A stretch of 64,000 nt of DNA from Mariannaea sp. PMI_226 (GCA_024336345.1 JANFOG010000004.1:1736001-1800000); one strand, 5' to 3'; shown: positions 36,575 to 48,420, counted from the stretch's first letter. A program made the numbers and translations. Notes: generated by a model not told the origin, from the sequence alone.

Positions 36575-37162
36575 GTTTTAAGCGTTGGTTGGCGCGACCC
36601 TGTTGAAAAACAACCACTGTTGGTCTTGCTGACAAACCCGCCTTCTGGCGCGTCTTCTGTGACAGCATATGGAGTTTCCAGTTCCACGCTACGAAAATAA
36701 TTGATTCATCGTCACCACTGGACCCTACAGATGGGAACTCGTTCCATGGTTTTGGGACCTAGGAGGAAAAAAAAAACGAGAGCAAACGGCCTTAAGCGAA
36801 AAGACGTTTCCCCGCTCTTCTTCGGCTTTCCTTTTTCTATTTTCTTCCCGTTATCAGTAGTGGACTGCAAGTTGCTTTGCAAAAGAGCAGGGGAAAGCTT
36901 GAACTGGCAGATGATTGTGTTTGTAGTGCCGTCTGGTTGGTCACTCTCTCTTTTCTCGACTGATGAGGAAGAAGGCTGAGACAGCCTCTGCAGATCATCG
37001 GCTTGTGGGTGTAAACAACACCCTCGTTGGGGTCGAAGCATTGGATCAACAAGACAGGACAGTATAATCTGTAGGTAGGTACCCAGTATAGGTACCTCAG
37101 CTATGTACATATCATCAGCAGAGCGAACCACAACAGCCAAACAGTGTGAAATGGCCCTACCG

Positions 37163-37223
37163 CCCCATCCCCCATTCCCCCATCCCCCATCCCCATCCCA
37201 TACACACCCATACACACCCATAC
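37163..37223. repeat. C-rich CCCCATC units and TACACACCCA tandem copies
   Basis: CCCCATC/CCCCCAT units up to 37200, then TACACACCCA at 37201 and 37211. Simple sequence 0.6 kb upstream of the kapC-like gene. Confidence 0.7.
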
Positions 37224-37785
37224 AATACTACTGCACGTCCAGGGCACTAAAATAAGCCAATTTCGATTTTTGTCTTCTTTCTGTAAAGAGAAAGAAGTGC
37301 GGCGTGGGCTGGGGGAGGCATCGAATGCGCGTCTGCCAAAATGGGCCAGACCACAGTTAGAGCGTTACCTTAAAAATAAAGGCTCAGACTCAAAGATCCA
37401 AAGGCCAGAAGAGCCAGAGAGCCAGCGCCCGGAGAGCCAGAGCCTGAGAGCTAGAGCCAGGGTCAACGAGGAAATTTTGTGGAGAAGTCTCTTTGGGGGG
37501 GGCACTCTTGGTCTCTTGACGGCAAACCTGGCAAAGCTCGCTCGCAAACAGACACCCCCCCCCGCCCAGCCACGCCATTTTCCGACGTGATCATCATCCC
37601 TGGGTTACATAATCCCGCCCATCGAACGTATCACGACTCACCAGCCCTTCCGCGCGCTCTTGTTCACGTCAGCGACTCGGCCTCGCTCGCCCGCCCCGTA
37701 ACTAGTAATAATCTCTCCCGCCGCCAACTACATATTTGAATGCTGAGTCAGACTCTCACTCTCCCAAAGCTTGAAGCCTCGAAGC

Positions 37786-39386
37786 ATGCAGACCTCGTCC
37801 GCCAGCGGCGCCAGCACTCAAGGTCAGTTTCTGTCAAGCTTCTCCTTGTGTCCTCCTCGCCTTTTCCTCTTCCCTCTTCCCTTTGCTGTCACCTCTCGTC
37901 GGCTGTGCGTTCCGGCGCACCATCCAGATTCAAACGCCCGCCATTCCTACTCTCCGGGCCTTTGATCATCATTCTTTCCTTCTGCTTCTTCCGCCTTGGA
38001 TGACCTCTGTCGCAACACCATCCCCATCTGTCCGTCGTCTATCCTCCATCGTCTTGATCCTCCTCCTCCTCCCACATCACCTCCACTAGCTTTCCACCTC
38101 TTCTGCTTGACATGACCACACGCTGGTCCTGCTCTGTCTCTCCTTTGAAGGCCTTGTTTCTGCTGCCTCCTTCTCCTCATCAACCTCACCACCACTCCTT
38201 TGCTATTTGCGCCCACACTTAGATCCGGTCGAATTGAATCGCAATCGCTTTTGCCCACCTTCCCACTGACTTAGATTTTCCTGCCTAGCAGAGCAGCACT
38301 TGCGCGCGCAGCTTGAACTTCTAAAGAACCACGACGTCCAATCCGCATCTTCGTCCCCCTCAGCTCCTACCGGACGCGAACAGAGGATTGCGCCAACACA
38401 GCCCGCTGCTGCGCGGCCAGCGAATGGATACAGTTCGCTACCCGCTACCACCCAAGACATTGCTCGCGCTCTCGCTTCCAAATTCGACGCAGACGCGCAT
38501 ATTCACCCCGAACTTCGCGCACGGCCAACCATGATGCCCATAGCCCCTCCTTCGGGCCACAGCCCAGGAGCCTCTGCCGGCCCCTCGGTCTCTGCCATTG
38601 CACCTGCGACCCACGCGCCACTCGTGCCTCCGCTGCACCCCGCGCCAAACCAACAGGACCTACAGTCGCCTGATGGTCGGAAAGCAAAGCGCGAGCTTTC
38701 CCAGTCGAAGCGTGCTGCACAGAACAGGGCTGCTCAGGTAAGGAATATGTTTTTTTTTTGTTGATCTCGTTGCTGGAGCGTGGTCGTCGTCGAATCCAAA
38801 ACTGATCCAAAACTAACTAACACTCAACCAATAGAGAGCTTTCCGTCAGCGCAAAGAAGGTTATATCAAGAAGCTGGAACAGCAGGTTCGCGAATTCCTA
38901 GAAATGGAGCAATCTTTCAAGGACATGCAATCGGAAAACTACGCGCTCCGCGAATATGTCATCCATCTCCAGTCTCGATTGCTCGATCTTCACGGCGAGT
39001 TCCCATCACCTCCTCCGAACATCAACCTATCGCAGCCGCCGCCGCAACAAGTACCTGCGACGGCATCCGCTCCCACACCTGCCCACGCCGCCGCTTCTGT
39101 CACCAACGCACCCGGGGCTCCTCCCCCCCCTGGGGCAGCGCCTAATACGATAGCAGCCGGCCCTCTAGAAGCTGTTGCTCAAGCTGTTGCCGGCTTGGCT
39201 GCTCAAGAACATATTGTTGAGCAGCAGCAACAACAATCGCCCACGCATTCGCAGCGCCAACCGGGCCAACGATACCACAGTCCTCAGTTTAACAAGAACG
39301 ACGCAGCCGACGAAGATATGAGGTCGGCCGATGAGATCAACAGACAACTACAGCCGGAGGAAGCCTCTGCTCAATCAGCGGTCTAG
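37786..39386 (+). CDS. kapC: KapC-like bZIP transcription factor
   Basis: Nuclear DNA-binding regulator of the fungal KapC group, which belongs to the AP-1/Yap-like bZIPs. Exons: 37786-37822, 38289-38737 and 38835-39386; 345 residues. The basic region SQSKRAAQNRAAQRAFRQRK spans the second intron junction (residue 162/163) and carries the NxxAQxxFR core typical of Yap/Pap1 proteins. The zipper follows (YIKKLEQQVREF ... LREYVIHLQSRLLDL). The stretches before and after are disordered: Ala/Pro-rich with a poly-Gln run (QQQQQ) near 290. The first intron is long for this genome (466 nt) and ends in TAGCAG, so two acceptors three bases apart are possible and would add or omit one Ala. An out-of-frame ATG 46 bases upstream could reduce translation if it is transcribed. 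Confidence 0.9.
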
Positions 39387-40166
39387 GGTGTCAAATAAAC
39401 TTTTGACTTTGCACTTTTTGTTGTTGTTTTGTCTGTCAACAACGCTGGCGTTTTTAGGGTGTGTGCGATATCGTGTTAAACAAAGAGGGCGAGGTGGGAG
39501 GGGAGGTTTATTTACTGTGGCGTTTCGGGAATTGCTCTTTCTTATCATGGGACAGACAACAAGGCTCTTGTTAGGTTCCCTTGGTTTGTTCAGACGGGGG
39601 GTTTCTGGATTACGTCCCTTAACTTCGTCGTCGGAACTCTTGTCCCCTCCCAAGGGCTGGTGTTGTAGCCTTTTTAGTTCGGAGGGGCAAATTTGAACGT
39701 AGCTACGAAAGGAAGAAGAGCCTGGAAAGGGAATTTGCTAGTCGACCCCTGTGGCTGGGGCTGGCTGGCTGGCTGGCTGGCGTTGGGCAAATGCAGCTTG
39801 GAAGCTGAAAGATGTCGACACTTACACCGTTGATGTTCTGGGGGTGAGGATCGAATCCCTGACGACTTGGTGGTGCTCATGCTTAGGAGCCGTCGCACTA
39901 CATGTCAAGTGGTCAATACTATATTATTTGCTGGATCCATGGATTATTATTCTTTCTCTTTTGTCCCTTGTTAAAACTCATGGAAGGGAGGTATAGAAGA
40001 ATTTCAAAGAAAAACAATCCTAAAGAATATTCTTTCGTCAAACGCAAATTTGGATGGGATAATAAAACAAGAATAATTTCTACCCGTACATGAACCCCAA
40101 TCCGGTTTTTTTGTCTTTATATTTCACGTCTTTTGCCCTTCTCGCCATCATATTACGCTCAACAGT
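39387..40166. other. convergent spacer between kapC-like gene and arp5
   Basis: 780 bases between two stop codons facing each other. It holds both 3' regions and a CTGG repeat. No ORF supported. Confidence 0.6.
39761..39781. repeat. (CTGG)5 microsatellite
   Basis: Five perfect CTGG units followed by C. A second five-unit copy of the same motif lies at 48855-48874. Confidence 0.9.
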
Positions 40167-42636
40167 CTATGCGTATGAGTTACCCATATCATGTTCCTGA
40201 TTACATCAGTTAGTGTGAGCGTATTGTGCGAAAACGAGCCAATTGGAAGCTGCGTTCTGAAGGCTGAAAATAGAGAGCAAAAAAATAATAAAATAAAACA
40301 TACCTTGATGTATTCCGGTCCCTTTTCCTGATATTCCTCTCTTGAGATCCTTGCAGTCTTCCAAGCAGCTGAACCTGCCCAGCCCGCAGCACCCTTCCAA
40401 GCATCCAGTAGAGCGTCCTCAGCTCGGCGCACCCTGAGCGGTGATTCCGCCGGGAGGAGGGCACGAAGGCCATCACGGATGCGCTGGTCAAAGTTGGCAA
40501 AGAGCGTGTTGCCGCCTGTGAGGAAGACGTCTCGTAAAAAGTCGTCTCGGTTAGCCATGCCAGCCAGACGCTGGTTAAGAATGTCACCCGCGATTTCGAC
40601 GATGCCGGCCTGGTCGACACCGGCAATGGACGGGTGAAATACCACTTCGGGAGCTCGGATACGCTCGACATTGAGATGGATCTGGCTCAGCTCAGCTTGA
40701 GAGGCCGGGTCGAATGGCCGAGGACCGCGAGTGAAAGCGTGAAGCAGTGACTTGGACCAGTCGGACTGGGCCTCGTGGGTGTGCTCGTAATCGAAGTCCG
40801 GGTCGTACTTGAGCAACTCCTGCTCAAGAGTCTTGAGGCCAGACATGAGATCCTCTTCCTCCTGCTCGTCATCGCTGTTGTCGCCGACTGTAATTTGACG
40901 GTACACACCCCAATCGTCATCATTAGCACCAAAGTTGTCATCATCACCACCGCGACGTCGCTTCTTGGTTGGGTTGTCTGAGGCCAAGTTCGCAATGCTC
41001 TTCATACGCATCTGTGAGGCAAGCGATTTTCGGTTTCCGAGATCTTGCTTCAAACGGTCGCGCTCCTTCATCTTCTGAAGTGTATCAGCGCGACGCTGAC
41101 GTCTCTCATCGAGCCACCCCTCAAGATCATTCTCTCGCCGTTCGACGTCGAGGCGTTCCTCCTCGGCGATGCGAGCCTTTTCAGCCTCCTTCTCAGCCTT
41201 CGCTCTCGCTCGAGCCTCATGATTGGACTTCATGAGCCGTTGCTGGCGTTTCTGTTTGAGTTGAGCATCGTCTAGCTGATCATCGGGGACGTCGAGAAGG
41301 TCGAAGTTGGGCTGTTCCTGTTCCTCCTCTGGGTCACCGCCAACGTCCTTCGTCCGAGCTTTCTTAATATTCTTCTCTAGCTCCTTGATCATCTTTTCCA
41401 ACTGGTTTTCGTCCTTGACGTCCGCACTGTCAAGAATACGACGGGTCTCCTTCTTTGTTTGATCGGTGATACGGCGCTGGACATCCTTGTAATATTCCAA
41501 ATCTTGCTCCTTCTTGATGAGCTTTTCTAGTCGCATTTTGGCTGCCTGCTCCTGCAACCGACGTCCGCTTTCCTTCTTCCGCTCGGCTATCCTTGCTAGC
41601 TCCTCTTCACTCTTTTGAATGATAACTTCCTCAGTGTAAGGGTACTGAATGACAATATCACGATCTTCCAGGCCTGTCCAGTCCAGATAATCGCGAATCT
41701 CCGCATCGTAGTCCTGGGAAACATAGCCATGATCTCGGAGCATGTGTTCCGCTTGGGAAACGTTCAGCTTTGCCGCAAATGCTGGGTATTTTAGTCGAAT
41801 TAGCTTGAGAAGGTACTCTGCGTTGTGATAGCTGCCCCAATTCAGTCTCGTGGCCTGGGCAAGCATCGCTTTGGAGTTGTAGACCGGTATGACGTGGGTG
41901 GAGGTGTAGGAGGAGGAGACGACGAGGCCAGTGGTGCCCTTGTTATATCTGTATGAAAAGAGAGAATCGATGCCGTATGCGAGGGATGGGGCGCCATAAC
42001 ATTCGAATATGATCTCAGTCATAGCTATTACACACTTTGTTAGCTTGAATCGCGAAGAATCGAAGGTCAAACAGTACATTTCCGAGAGTATGGAAGATTC
42101 GCCACCGCTTCGGTCATGACGATGGGGACATCAATCGAGCCCTCAGCTTGGTTCATCCCAAGCTTGAGGAATGTATAGTCAAGGACATGCTCTGTCACAT
42201 CCCAGTTGCTGACAATTCCGGTACCAACTTCGAATGCGCCTCGAATGTGGCCTCGTGCGGTGGTGTCAGCGTAGCAGTCAGAGCCCGCGAAGGAGAAGGT
42301 CTTTCCAATCTTGCGATCGCGATACTTGGCCATTATCGGAGGGATACTGAATCGCGGCTTCGAATCGAAGGACCATCCGGCCCTGACAGCGGACGAACCT
42401 GAACGACACGATGTTAGCTAGGAATTATTGCGCGATCCTAAGGGAAAGCCGCTCTGACCATAGTCGATAACAATGGCAGAGTTATCAGGATTATCCAATG
42501 CCTTCTTGAATCCGTCGGTCTGTGGTTCGATAAAAGACTCAAAGCGTGTCTCTTTGACAGGGAATATCTTTGCGGGGGGGTAGGTCTTGGTTTCGGGCAT
42601 CCCAGTCATGGGCTGGTCGACGGCTGAAGGTGCCAT
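40167..42636 (-). CDS. arp5: actin-related protein 5 (INO80 remodeller subunit)
   Basis: Nuclear actin-related protein that, with Ies6, couples the INO80 ATPase to nucleosome sliding. Exons on the minus strand: 42636-42459, 42398-42078, 42024-40304 and 40196-40167; 749 residues, close to yeast Arp5. The spliced text restores the actin fold: IVIDYGSSAVRAGWSFDSKP across intron 1, TEAVANLPYSRKSMTEIIFE across intron 2, FECYGAPSLAYGIDSLFSY, then FLTGGNTLFANFDQRI near the C-terminus and the last exon EHDMGNSYA. The actin fold is split by a large, highly charged coiled-coil insertion (about residues 270-540) rich in Glu, Lys and Arg, with a basic KKRRRG motif. Such an insertion is a hallmark of Arp5. 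The final coding exon is only 30 nt. Confidence 0.95.
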
Positions 42637-43347
42637 GGTGTGTGGTTGAAGAGTCTAAGGGGAGTGGACGACTAGGAGGAAGATGAAGAAGAGGAGGGAG
42701 AAGAAGATGGTTACGAAAGCATGGTGAGAGGAGAATAGAAGGGAAAAGCAGTCGGAAGTTGATGAAAGGAGCGGCCTGGCTTCCAGTCACCAATTGAGGC
42801 TGCCGGGTGACAAGTTTCCAAGCTTGGTCGCGGCGAGGTTAAGAAAGGAACGATGCGAGGCTGCGAGGCTGACGATGGGACGTGACGTGCGCTTGGCTCC
42901 GAGTGGATCCCGTTTACGCTTTGGGATTCGCGATAGCTTCGTCTGCTCGGGATGGCAGCGCCAATCATACGAGCTGCCAATTAGCAGCGCCACTACGGAA
43001 TAGAGAGGTAATTGATGTGTACTTTACACATGGTTAAAATACCAATATTCTTGCTTTTGTTCTAAATTGAGTTGTTATCTATCACGATTCACAACAACTC
43101 GCAGTTGAAGACCAAATCGAGAGGCTGAAATAAAGAGCCCACACTCTGGGTCTTGACGACGGACTCTCGAAAATATCATTGCTGACAAGAAACAATCTAA
43201 GAGTATTACTAGTATTTTGCAAATAAGGATGAGACGAAGTCAGCACAGCGTTGTCAAGTAGCATCAATTCATGTGTAGTCATATCTAAGTGCCAAGCATG
43301 TTCAGCAGAGAACCCATACGCATTATCCATCTCAATCAACCTGCCCT
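42637..43347. other. spacer between dad4 and arp5 (both minus)
   Basis: 711 bases holding the dad4 3' region and the arp5 promoter. No supported ORF. Confidence 0.55.
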
Positions 43348-43848
43348 TTAACTTGGAGGCTTCAGGTTATCCGTAGCTACGCATCCGGTGTTAGTATCTT
43401 TGCCATTGCTCGGAATGTATCAGCACGCAGGGATTGATTATACCTTCCAGGTGAAAGAGAACGTTGGACTGATAGTTTTTGAACATTTGTGCTACAAGTT
43501 CCACATTCATGTTCTGAATGTTGATTTCCTTGTGCGCCACCACAATGTTAGGACGATCTGAAAGGGGAGCGGGAGTCAACAATCAACAGTTATCATCACA
43601 TACCTGGAGACTCTTGTTCATTACGACAACAGCTTCGTTTAGCTTCTCCTAAAGTCCTATCTGTCAGTTCCTTGCGGTTCTTTTTATAATACGAGACTCG
43701 TGGACTGCCATACCACATTGGTGATGATGCGGGACAACAGGAGGTTCTGTTGGTGCTCATGGGGGGACTCCTACAGACGCGATTAGTCTTGTTGACGGTC
43801 TGAAGCTCTGAGACACGATAATAACGCAGGGTCGATTAGCCTTACCAT
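43348..43848 (-). CDS. dad4: DASH/Dam1 complex subunit Dad4
   Basis: Kinetochore protein; the DASH ring couples kinetochores to microtubules. Five tiny exons on the minus strand: 43848-43846 (the ATG alone), 43770-43714, 43648-43604, 43528-43444 and 43376-43348. They join into 72 residues, the same length as the yeast protein. Each junction keeps frame and has GT-AG sites (donors GTAAGG, GTATGG, GTATGTG, GTATAA). Recognisable sequence: [71 protein letters not shown]. The introns (65-75 nt) exceed the coding exons in total length. The protein is mostly helical, as in the family. It is divergent from ies6 with 417 bases between start codons. Confidence 0.92.
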
Positions 43849-44265
43849 ATTAAGGTCTGGCTGACTGAATGAAATGATGGCCAATATCTGTCAGGATTTG
43901 AGATTCAAATTGCGATCGCGTTTTCTCGAGTCGAGGGGCAAGTCCAACAACTGTTTACATCGGGCATCTCCCTACGGGCGCCTGCGTAGGTTAAGGTACC
44001 TAAGGTATTCCCCCGGCTGGGGCGGTGGGTCCTTACGCAGACCAGTGACGCCCAGTGCGCAAACCACTGGAAACATTCGCGGTGAGGTGTGGCAGAATAC
44101 TCCCAGCTGCTTCTATCCTCATCAATGCTGTAGGTACGACTCGGTAGAGAAATTCCACCAAAACGCAAAGGTTTGACTTCATCATTTTACACACCAGCCC
44201 AAGGAATATCCTACGAATCACCCGCGAACCAATCTACGAAAAAAAAACTCGGTCATTTATCTACC
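43849..44265. promoter_or_regulatory. shared upstream region of dad4 and ies6
   Basis: Start codons of two divergent genes lie 417 bases apart, so this interval must contain both promoters and leaders. It includes a GGTACCTAAGGTA motif near 43996 and a GC-rich stretch (CCCCCGGCTGGGGCGG). Whether regulation is shared is inference. Confidence 0.6.
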
Positions 44266-44835
44266 ATGGCCGCCCCAACAGAGGCGCAGATCGCTCATCA
44301 GGAGCTCATCGAGAAGCTCGACATTCACTCCATTCACAAGCACTTCCGCAGCTCGACCTGGAAACCCAACCAGCGCCGAAATAAAAACCTCAAGGCTATC
44401 GTTGGCGATGCCACTAGACGGGAAGCTTCGGCCATGGGCACACCTCAGGATGCCAGTGGCATCGCGACCCCGGCGGACGACGGCCTGTCCACAAGTGGCA
44501 CGTCGACACCCGCGACGACCGAGACCGGCAACCAAGCACTCAATCTTGCGCAAGCATCACGTAGCCTGTCAAAATTGGTTTTGGAAAAGAGCCTAAAACC
44601 ATCTGGAGGACCTGTGTCGGCCCCGACCGCAACCTATACGAACATCGAATCGGCTCCTTCGCTCGCCCATAACAAGCGTTACTGCGATATCACTGGACTT
44701 CCCGCCCCATACATGGACCCGAAGACTCGTCTGCGGTACCACAATAAGGAGGTTTTTGGTTTGATCAGGACGCTGCCGCAGGGCGCCGCGGAGCAATATC
44801 TCGAAGCTCGAGGCGCTCACACTGTCCTGAAGTGA
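44266..44835 (+). CDS. ies6: INO80 complex subunit Ies6 (YL1_C domain)
   Basis: Nuclear partner of Arp5 in INO80. Single exon, 189 residues. The ATG at 44266 has a strong context (CTACCATGG), so I chose it over an earlier open stretch without family similarity. The N-terminal basic part (HKHFRSSTWKPNQRRNKNLK, residues 25-44) precedes a Thr/Ser/Ala-rich linker. The YL1 C-terminal domain occupies about 135-166: KRYCDITGLPAPYMDPKT then LRYHNKEVFGLIR. Its small size and single YL1_C domain fit Ies6, not the larger Vps72/YL1. The gene sits beside dad4 and 1.6 kb from arp5, whose product is its direct binding partner. Confidence 0.93.
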   Translation: MAAPTEAQIAHQELIEKLDIHSIHKHFRSSTWKPNQRRNKNLKAIVGDATRREASAMGTPQDASGIATPADDGLSTSGTSTPATTETGNQALNLAQASRSLSKLVLEKSLKPSGGPVSAPTATYTNIESAPSLAHNKRYCDITGLPAPYMDPKTRLRYHNKEVFGLIRTLPQGAAEQYLEARGAHTVLK

Positions 44836-46023
44836 GGGACCGGAATAATCCAGACTTTACATGTTTCCCACATTTGGCAAGCAATGGAAGGGCGACACAA
44901 CGCCCAAGGAGGGGGAGAGGAAACGAAACTTTACTACAAGGCGAGGAGTGCCCGCTTATTACACGAGGATTCAGCACAAAATTTCACACAAGGACACAGC
45001 TGGCGAGTTGGAGAATGTCGGACCAACAAAGTCAAGCTTCAACTATGCACCCAAGGCCTCTCGGCCAAGGGATGGCAAATGACGCTCCGGCTTAATCGCG
45101 ATCGTGACTTTGCTCTCTGCCTAAAGGTCGACAGACTACCGAGAACGTATGGAGAGGACGTATCTCAGTTGCCGAGGTGAATTGAATCGCCTTGGCCGTC
45201 GCGGCAGGTTGGACGAGAAGGAAATTAGACTTCTCTCTTGCGTCTTTGGGTGATTTTTGAAGCAGTCGTATTTTTTGATAGCACACACATTGGAGAACAC
45301 CCAACTGTCTCTCCCTGCCTTGTCCACCATAATAGCCCATGTATACTTTACCTTTTGACAGACAGTTAATTAGAAATATGAAAACAAATCATATCATGTT
45401 GGATACGATGTCTGTCGTGACGCTTCGTGGCTTTCCCAAATGCATTGAGGAAAGAAGATAAAAGAAGTCAAGTTTGGAAGACGACTCAAAGGAGAGGTGG
45501 TAAAAAAAAAACAGATGCGTGACTTGGACCGCTTACAGTGCAGTCTATCCACTGTGGCCTTAAACCAGCCAATGGACATGCACGCGGGTTCAGGGATCTC
45601 CAATTGCCCCATCGGCTGGCCACTAATTACGAGGCAGCCATCTCAATAAAACTAAACTGAAGAAGAAAAAAATAACACCAGTGGTGCCTGTTTTGGGCGG
45701 GGGAGCGTTCGTTGCTACTTAATTTACAGCGGACAGACTCTGCCACGGCGCCGGTAAGCAAGGGTGCACCCGCTGCCTGAGCCACTGAAGGCCGATCCAA
45801 CAGCTCCCATCGCTTTTCCCCTGGAAACCTGTGAACCACCACGTGTAACTTGTCCAGAACTGTCAACCCGAAAACAGCGAAATTGATTAAGGACCCTGTC
45901 AATTGCCCATAGCAATCTTCTTCTTCTTCCGCAAAAACCCACGAAACATAAAAGCCCTTCTCTCCTGTCTCCCTCCGGCTGAGTCCCTTGATCCGTCGCT
46001 GTACGAACAAACCGTCGCCCAAG
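44836..46023. other. intergenic region between ies6 and got1
   Basis: Holds the ies6 3' region and the got1 promoter. No ORF with family similarity on either strand. Confidence 0.55.
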
Positions 46024-46826
46024 ATGTCGATGTGGCTATCTGATACCCAAAGTATGTCACCATTCAAAACCCCCCCTTCATGACCTCCCACAGTGACTAT
46101 GCCCACGCGTCCTCTGTGCAGCTATGAGGCCAAGCTGGGTCGCGTCGCATTGGTCGTAGGACCGTTGAACCACGTTCAGTATGCTAATCATCATTCAAAC
46201 AGAAATTGGAGTTGTCTTCTGCTCTGGCGGTAGGTATGCGCCTGTCCTGGAGCTTCGGCGCAATTCATCCTGGGATGGGGACTGACGACGTGGTATTTGA
46301 ACTATAGGAGGCTTCTTTCTAATTGGAGGTGTTATGCTGTTTTTTGATCGTGCCATGTAAGTCCAAAAACATCATCAGTCTTTGTCTTCCCCTCCTTGAC
46401 TCCTGACTCTAATGCTTTGCGATTTCACACAGGCTTGCCATGGGAAATGTATGATGCTTCCCCTTATCATTCCACGACATCGATCTGATCGAACGAGCGC
46501 CGAATATTGACACAACGATGAAATAATAGATCCTTTTCCTGATTGGTTTGACCATAATTATCGGACCCCAGAAGACGCTGCTCTTCTTCGCTCGCAAACA
46601 GAAAGCCAAGGGCACTGGCGCCTTCTTCTTAGGCCTACTCCTTATTCTAATGAAATGGACCTTCATAGGCTTCCTGGTTGAGGCGTACGGTATAGTTATC
46701 CTGTTTGGCGACTTCCTAGGCACCATTGCTGGCTTCGCCCGTGGTCTACCGGTTGTTGGACCCTACATCGGGGCTGCGGCTGACAGGATGGCCCTTGGAC
46801 GCCGCAATGCCGAACTCCCCGTGTAA
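46024..46826 (+). CDS. got1: Got1-like Golgi/ER vesicle transport membrane protein
   Basis: Small tetraspanning membrane protein of early Golgi/COPII traffic. Exons: 46024-46051, 46203-46229, 46308-46356, 46433-46448 and 46530-46826; the product is 138 residues, the same as yeast Got1. The N-terminus is MSMWLSDTQKIGVVFCSGGG; if translation began at the second ATG it would be MWLSDTQK as in several orthologues. Four hydrophobic segments are visible: GGFFLIGGVMLFFD, ILFLIGLTIIIG, GAFFLGLLLILMKW and IVILFGDFLGTIAG. The loop FARKQKAKGTG is conserved. Two exons are 27 and 16 nt; both are supported by frame and by continuity of the membrane segments. Confidence 0.94.
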
Positions 46827-47567
46827 GTCAAGGGGAAAGGGGCTTCAGCCTAAGGTCAACTGGAGAATAAAAAACATACAATGTCAAATAGATGGCACCA
46901 TGCTGGGCTGTCTCGAAGAAACTTGAAACTATCACATGTATCATGCTTGGAACTGCCAAGGATACTATTGTCTTTTCCTGGTACGCTGTGGAGTTGGAGG
47001 CGGATTAGATTGGGTTGGAATCTTGGAACTGGCGTTTTATCATTTTACGAAAAGGATTTTGCACGGGATGAACATGACGTGGAAGAAGGATGACAGGCAC
47101 TTAGCGTTTGGCTTACGCCAAGGCCAGGATCGAAGGATGTAATGCAGGTTCGCGACCAGCAAGTTTCGTGCAAGGAACCTAGTTTCGGAGCACAGGTGCC
47201 AAGAGCGACAAAACAAGAAAAGCATCACTCCGGAGCGAACAGGCTTGGGGAGGCATTTTGAATTTTGCCTATATGCAGATCGTGTAGAACAAAGACTCGT
47301 TTGGACGATTCATGGCCAAAGACACAAGATTATCCTCCTCGGCCCCTGAAGAAGCTCAATCTGAACGCCCCAGGTATTCTAAAAGAGAAGAAATACGGCC
47401 TCCTTTCGATTTCAACATGCGAAGTTCGCTAACATTTGAGCTAATTTTTGCCCGGGATCAAATCTCCAGTGTACAGACTCGCGGTGTCTTCCCCCGTGAA
47501 ATCCCTCCGGAACATACATATCTCCCAGCCGGTCGATAACAGAAACACTCCCACTTTTCAGTGGAAA
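46827..47567. other. convergent spacer between got1 and profilin gene
   Basis: 741 bases between stops of converging genes. Short open frames (for example 47312-47539) show no similarity and I do not call them. Confidence 0.55.
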
Positions 47568-48352
47568 TTAGTATCCCACGCCGACAAGGTAGTCGGCCAA
47601 GCCCTCAACGGTTGTTCGAGCCTTACCGGCGACTTGGGTCTCGTTGTGGTGGCCGATAACGATGGCCTGCTTGCTTTTGGCGATGGCGATTCCGTTAAGG
47701 CCTTGTCGGGCGTAGATGGCTCCATCCTCAAGTCTGGCCACGATGTATCGCTCACCGCAGATGTAGAGGCCGTCGGCATAGACCTTGTCCTTGGCAGCGG
47801 AGTCGTCGCTAAGAACAGAGACGATCACCTTCATCTCATCGACCGGAGGCTGTTTTGGGGGAGTGAACCATCCTGGTTAGCTGTTGGTCGTAGGGAGTAG
47901 GACAGTAATATTGGGGGAATATTCGACATACCTGAAAGCTGGGAGAGCTAGCCCAGACGCTGTCGCCAGCAGCGCTGATGATGGCGCCCTTGTCGATGCA
48001 GCCGGTTCCGACCAGGCTATTGCACGAAGTAGACGGTTAGCAATCCAAACTTTGGTAAGAGGGGAGCCAAAAGCATATCAGCTCATCAGTCCGGCAAGAG
48101 ACGTCGTGGGAATTACCTCGTGTCGATATAAGCTATTGGAAGTAAGAAATTACCGGTTAGCTATCCTGATAGTGTCATATGGGGGGTATGGGTTGAGAGT
48201 GTTGACTATCTTGGCTCATCTGTTGATGGTGGGGTTGTCTGAGCAGAGGCGGAGGGCGAGAGGGGAAACAATGACGACGCGGAGGGATGGTGAGAGATGG
48301 GGGGAGAGGGGGAGGGGGAGGGAACGAAGCTATACTGACCTTGCCACGACAT
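47568..48352 (-). CDS. profilin
   Basis: Actin-monomer-binding protein that promotes actin assembly through formins; cytosolic. Exons on the minus strand: 48352-48340 (13 nt), 48132-48117 (16 nt), 48016-47932 and 47849-47568; the product is 131 residues, the family length. The N-terminal profilin signature appears only after splicing: MSWQAYIDTSLVGTGCIDKG. Downstream are AAGDSVWASSPSF, ICGERYIVARLEDGAIYARQ and the C-terminal helix ARTTVEGLADYLVGVGY. The first intron is 207 nt. In yeast the gene is PFY1. The leader region carries a TAGG microsatellite at 48421-48457. Confidence 0.95.
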
Positions 48353-48420
48353 TTTGAAAAGAGTAACGAAGCCGAAGCTGAGCTATAGGAGAATGAATAT
48401 GGGTTGAGAGAAGAAGGGGA

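Larger units (their letters stand above)
34272..37785. other. intergenic region (3.5 kb) upstream of the kapC-like gene
   Basis: No gene supported on either strand. It holds a GGTAGG-rich stretch (36046-36178), a stem-loop (36549-36574) and C-rich tandem units (37163-37223). An ATG at 37740 precedes the kapC start by 46 bases and is in a different frame. Confidence 0.5.

Noticed and set aside
36075..36668. 197-codon minus-strand frame
   Set aside because: Crosses the GGTAGG-rich repeat and the stem-loop, has low-complexity stretches and no family signature.
39845..39880. tRNA-like T-loop sequence (GGATCGAATCC)
   Set aside because: The flanking bases do not pair as a T-stem and no acceptor or anticodon stem could be found on either strand.
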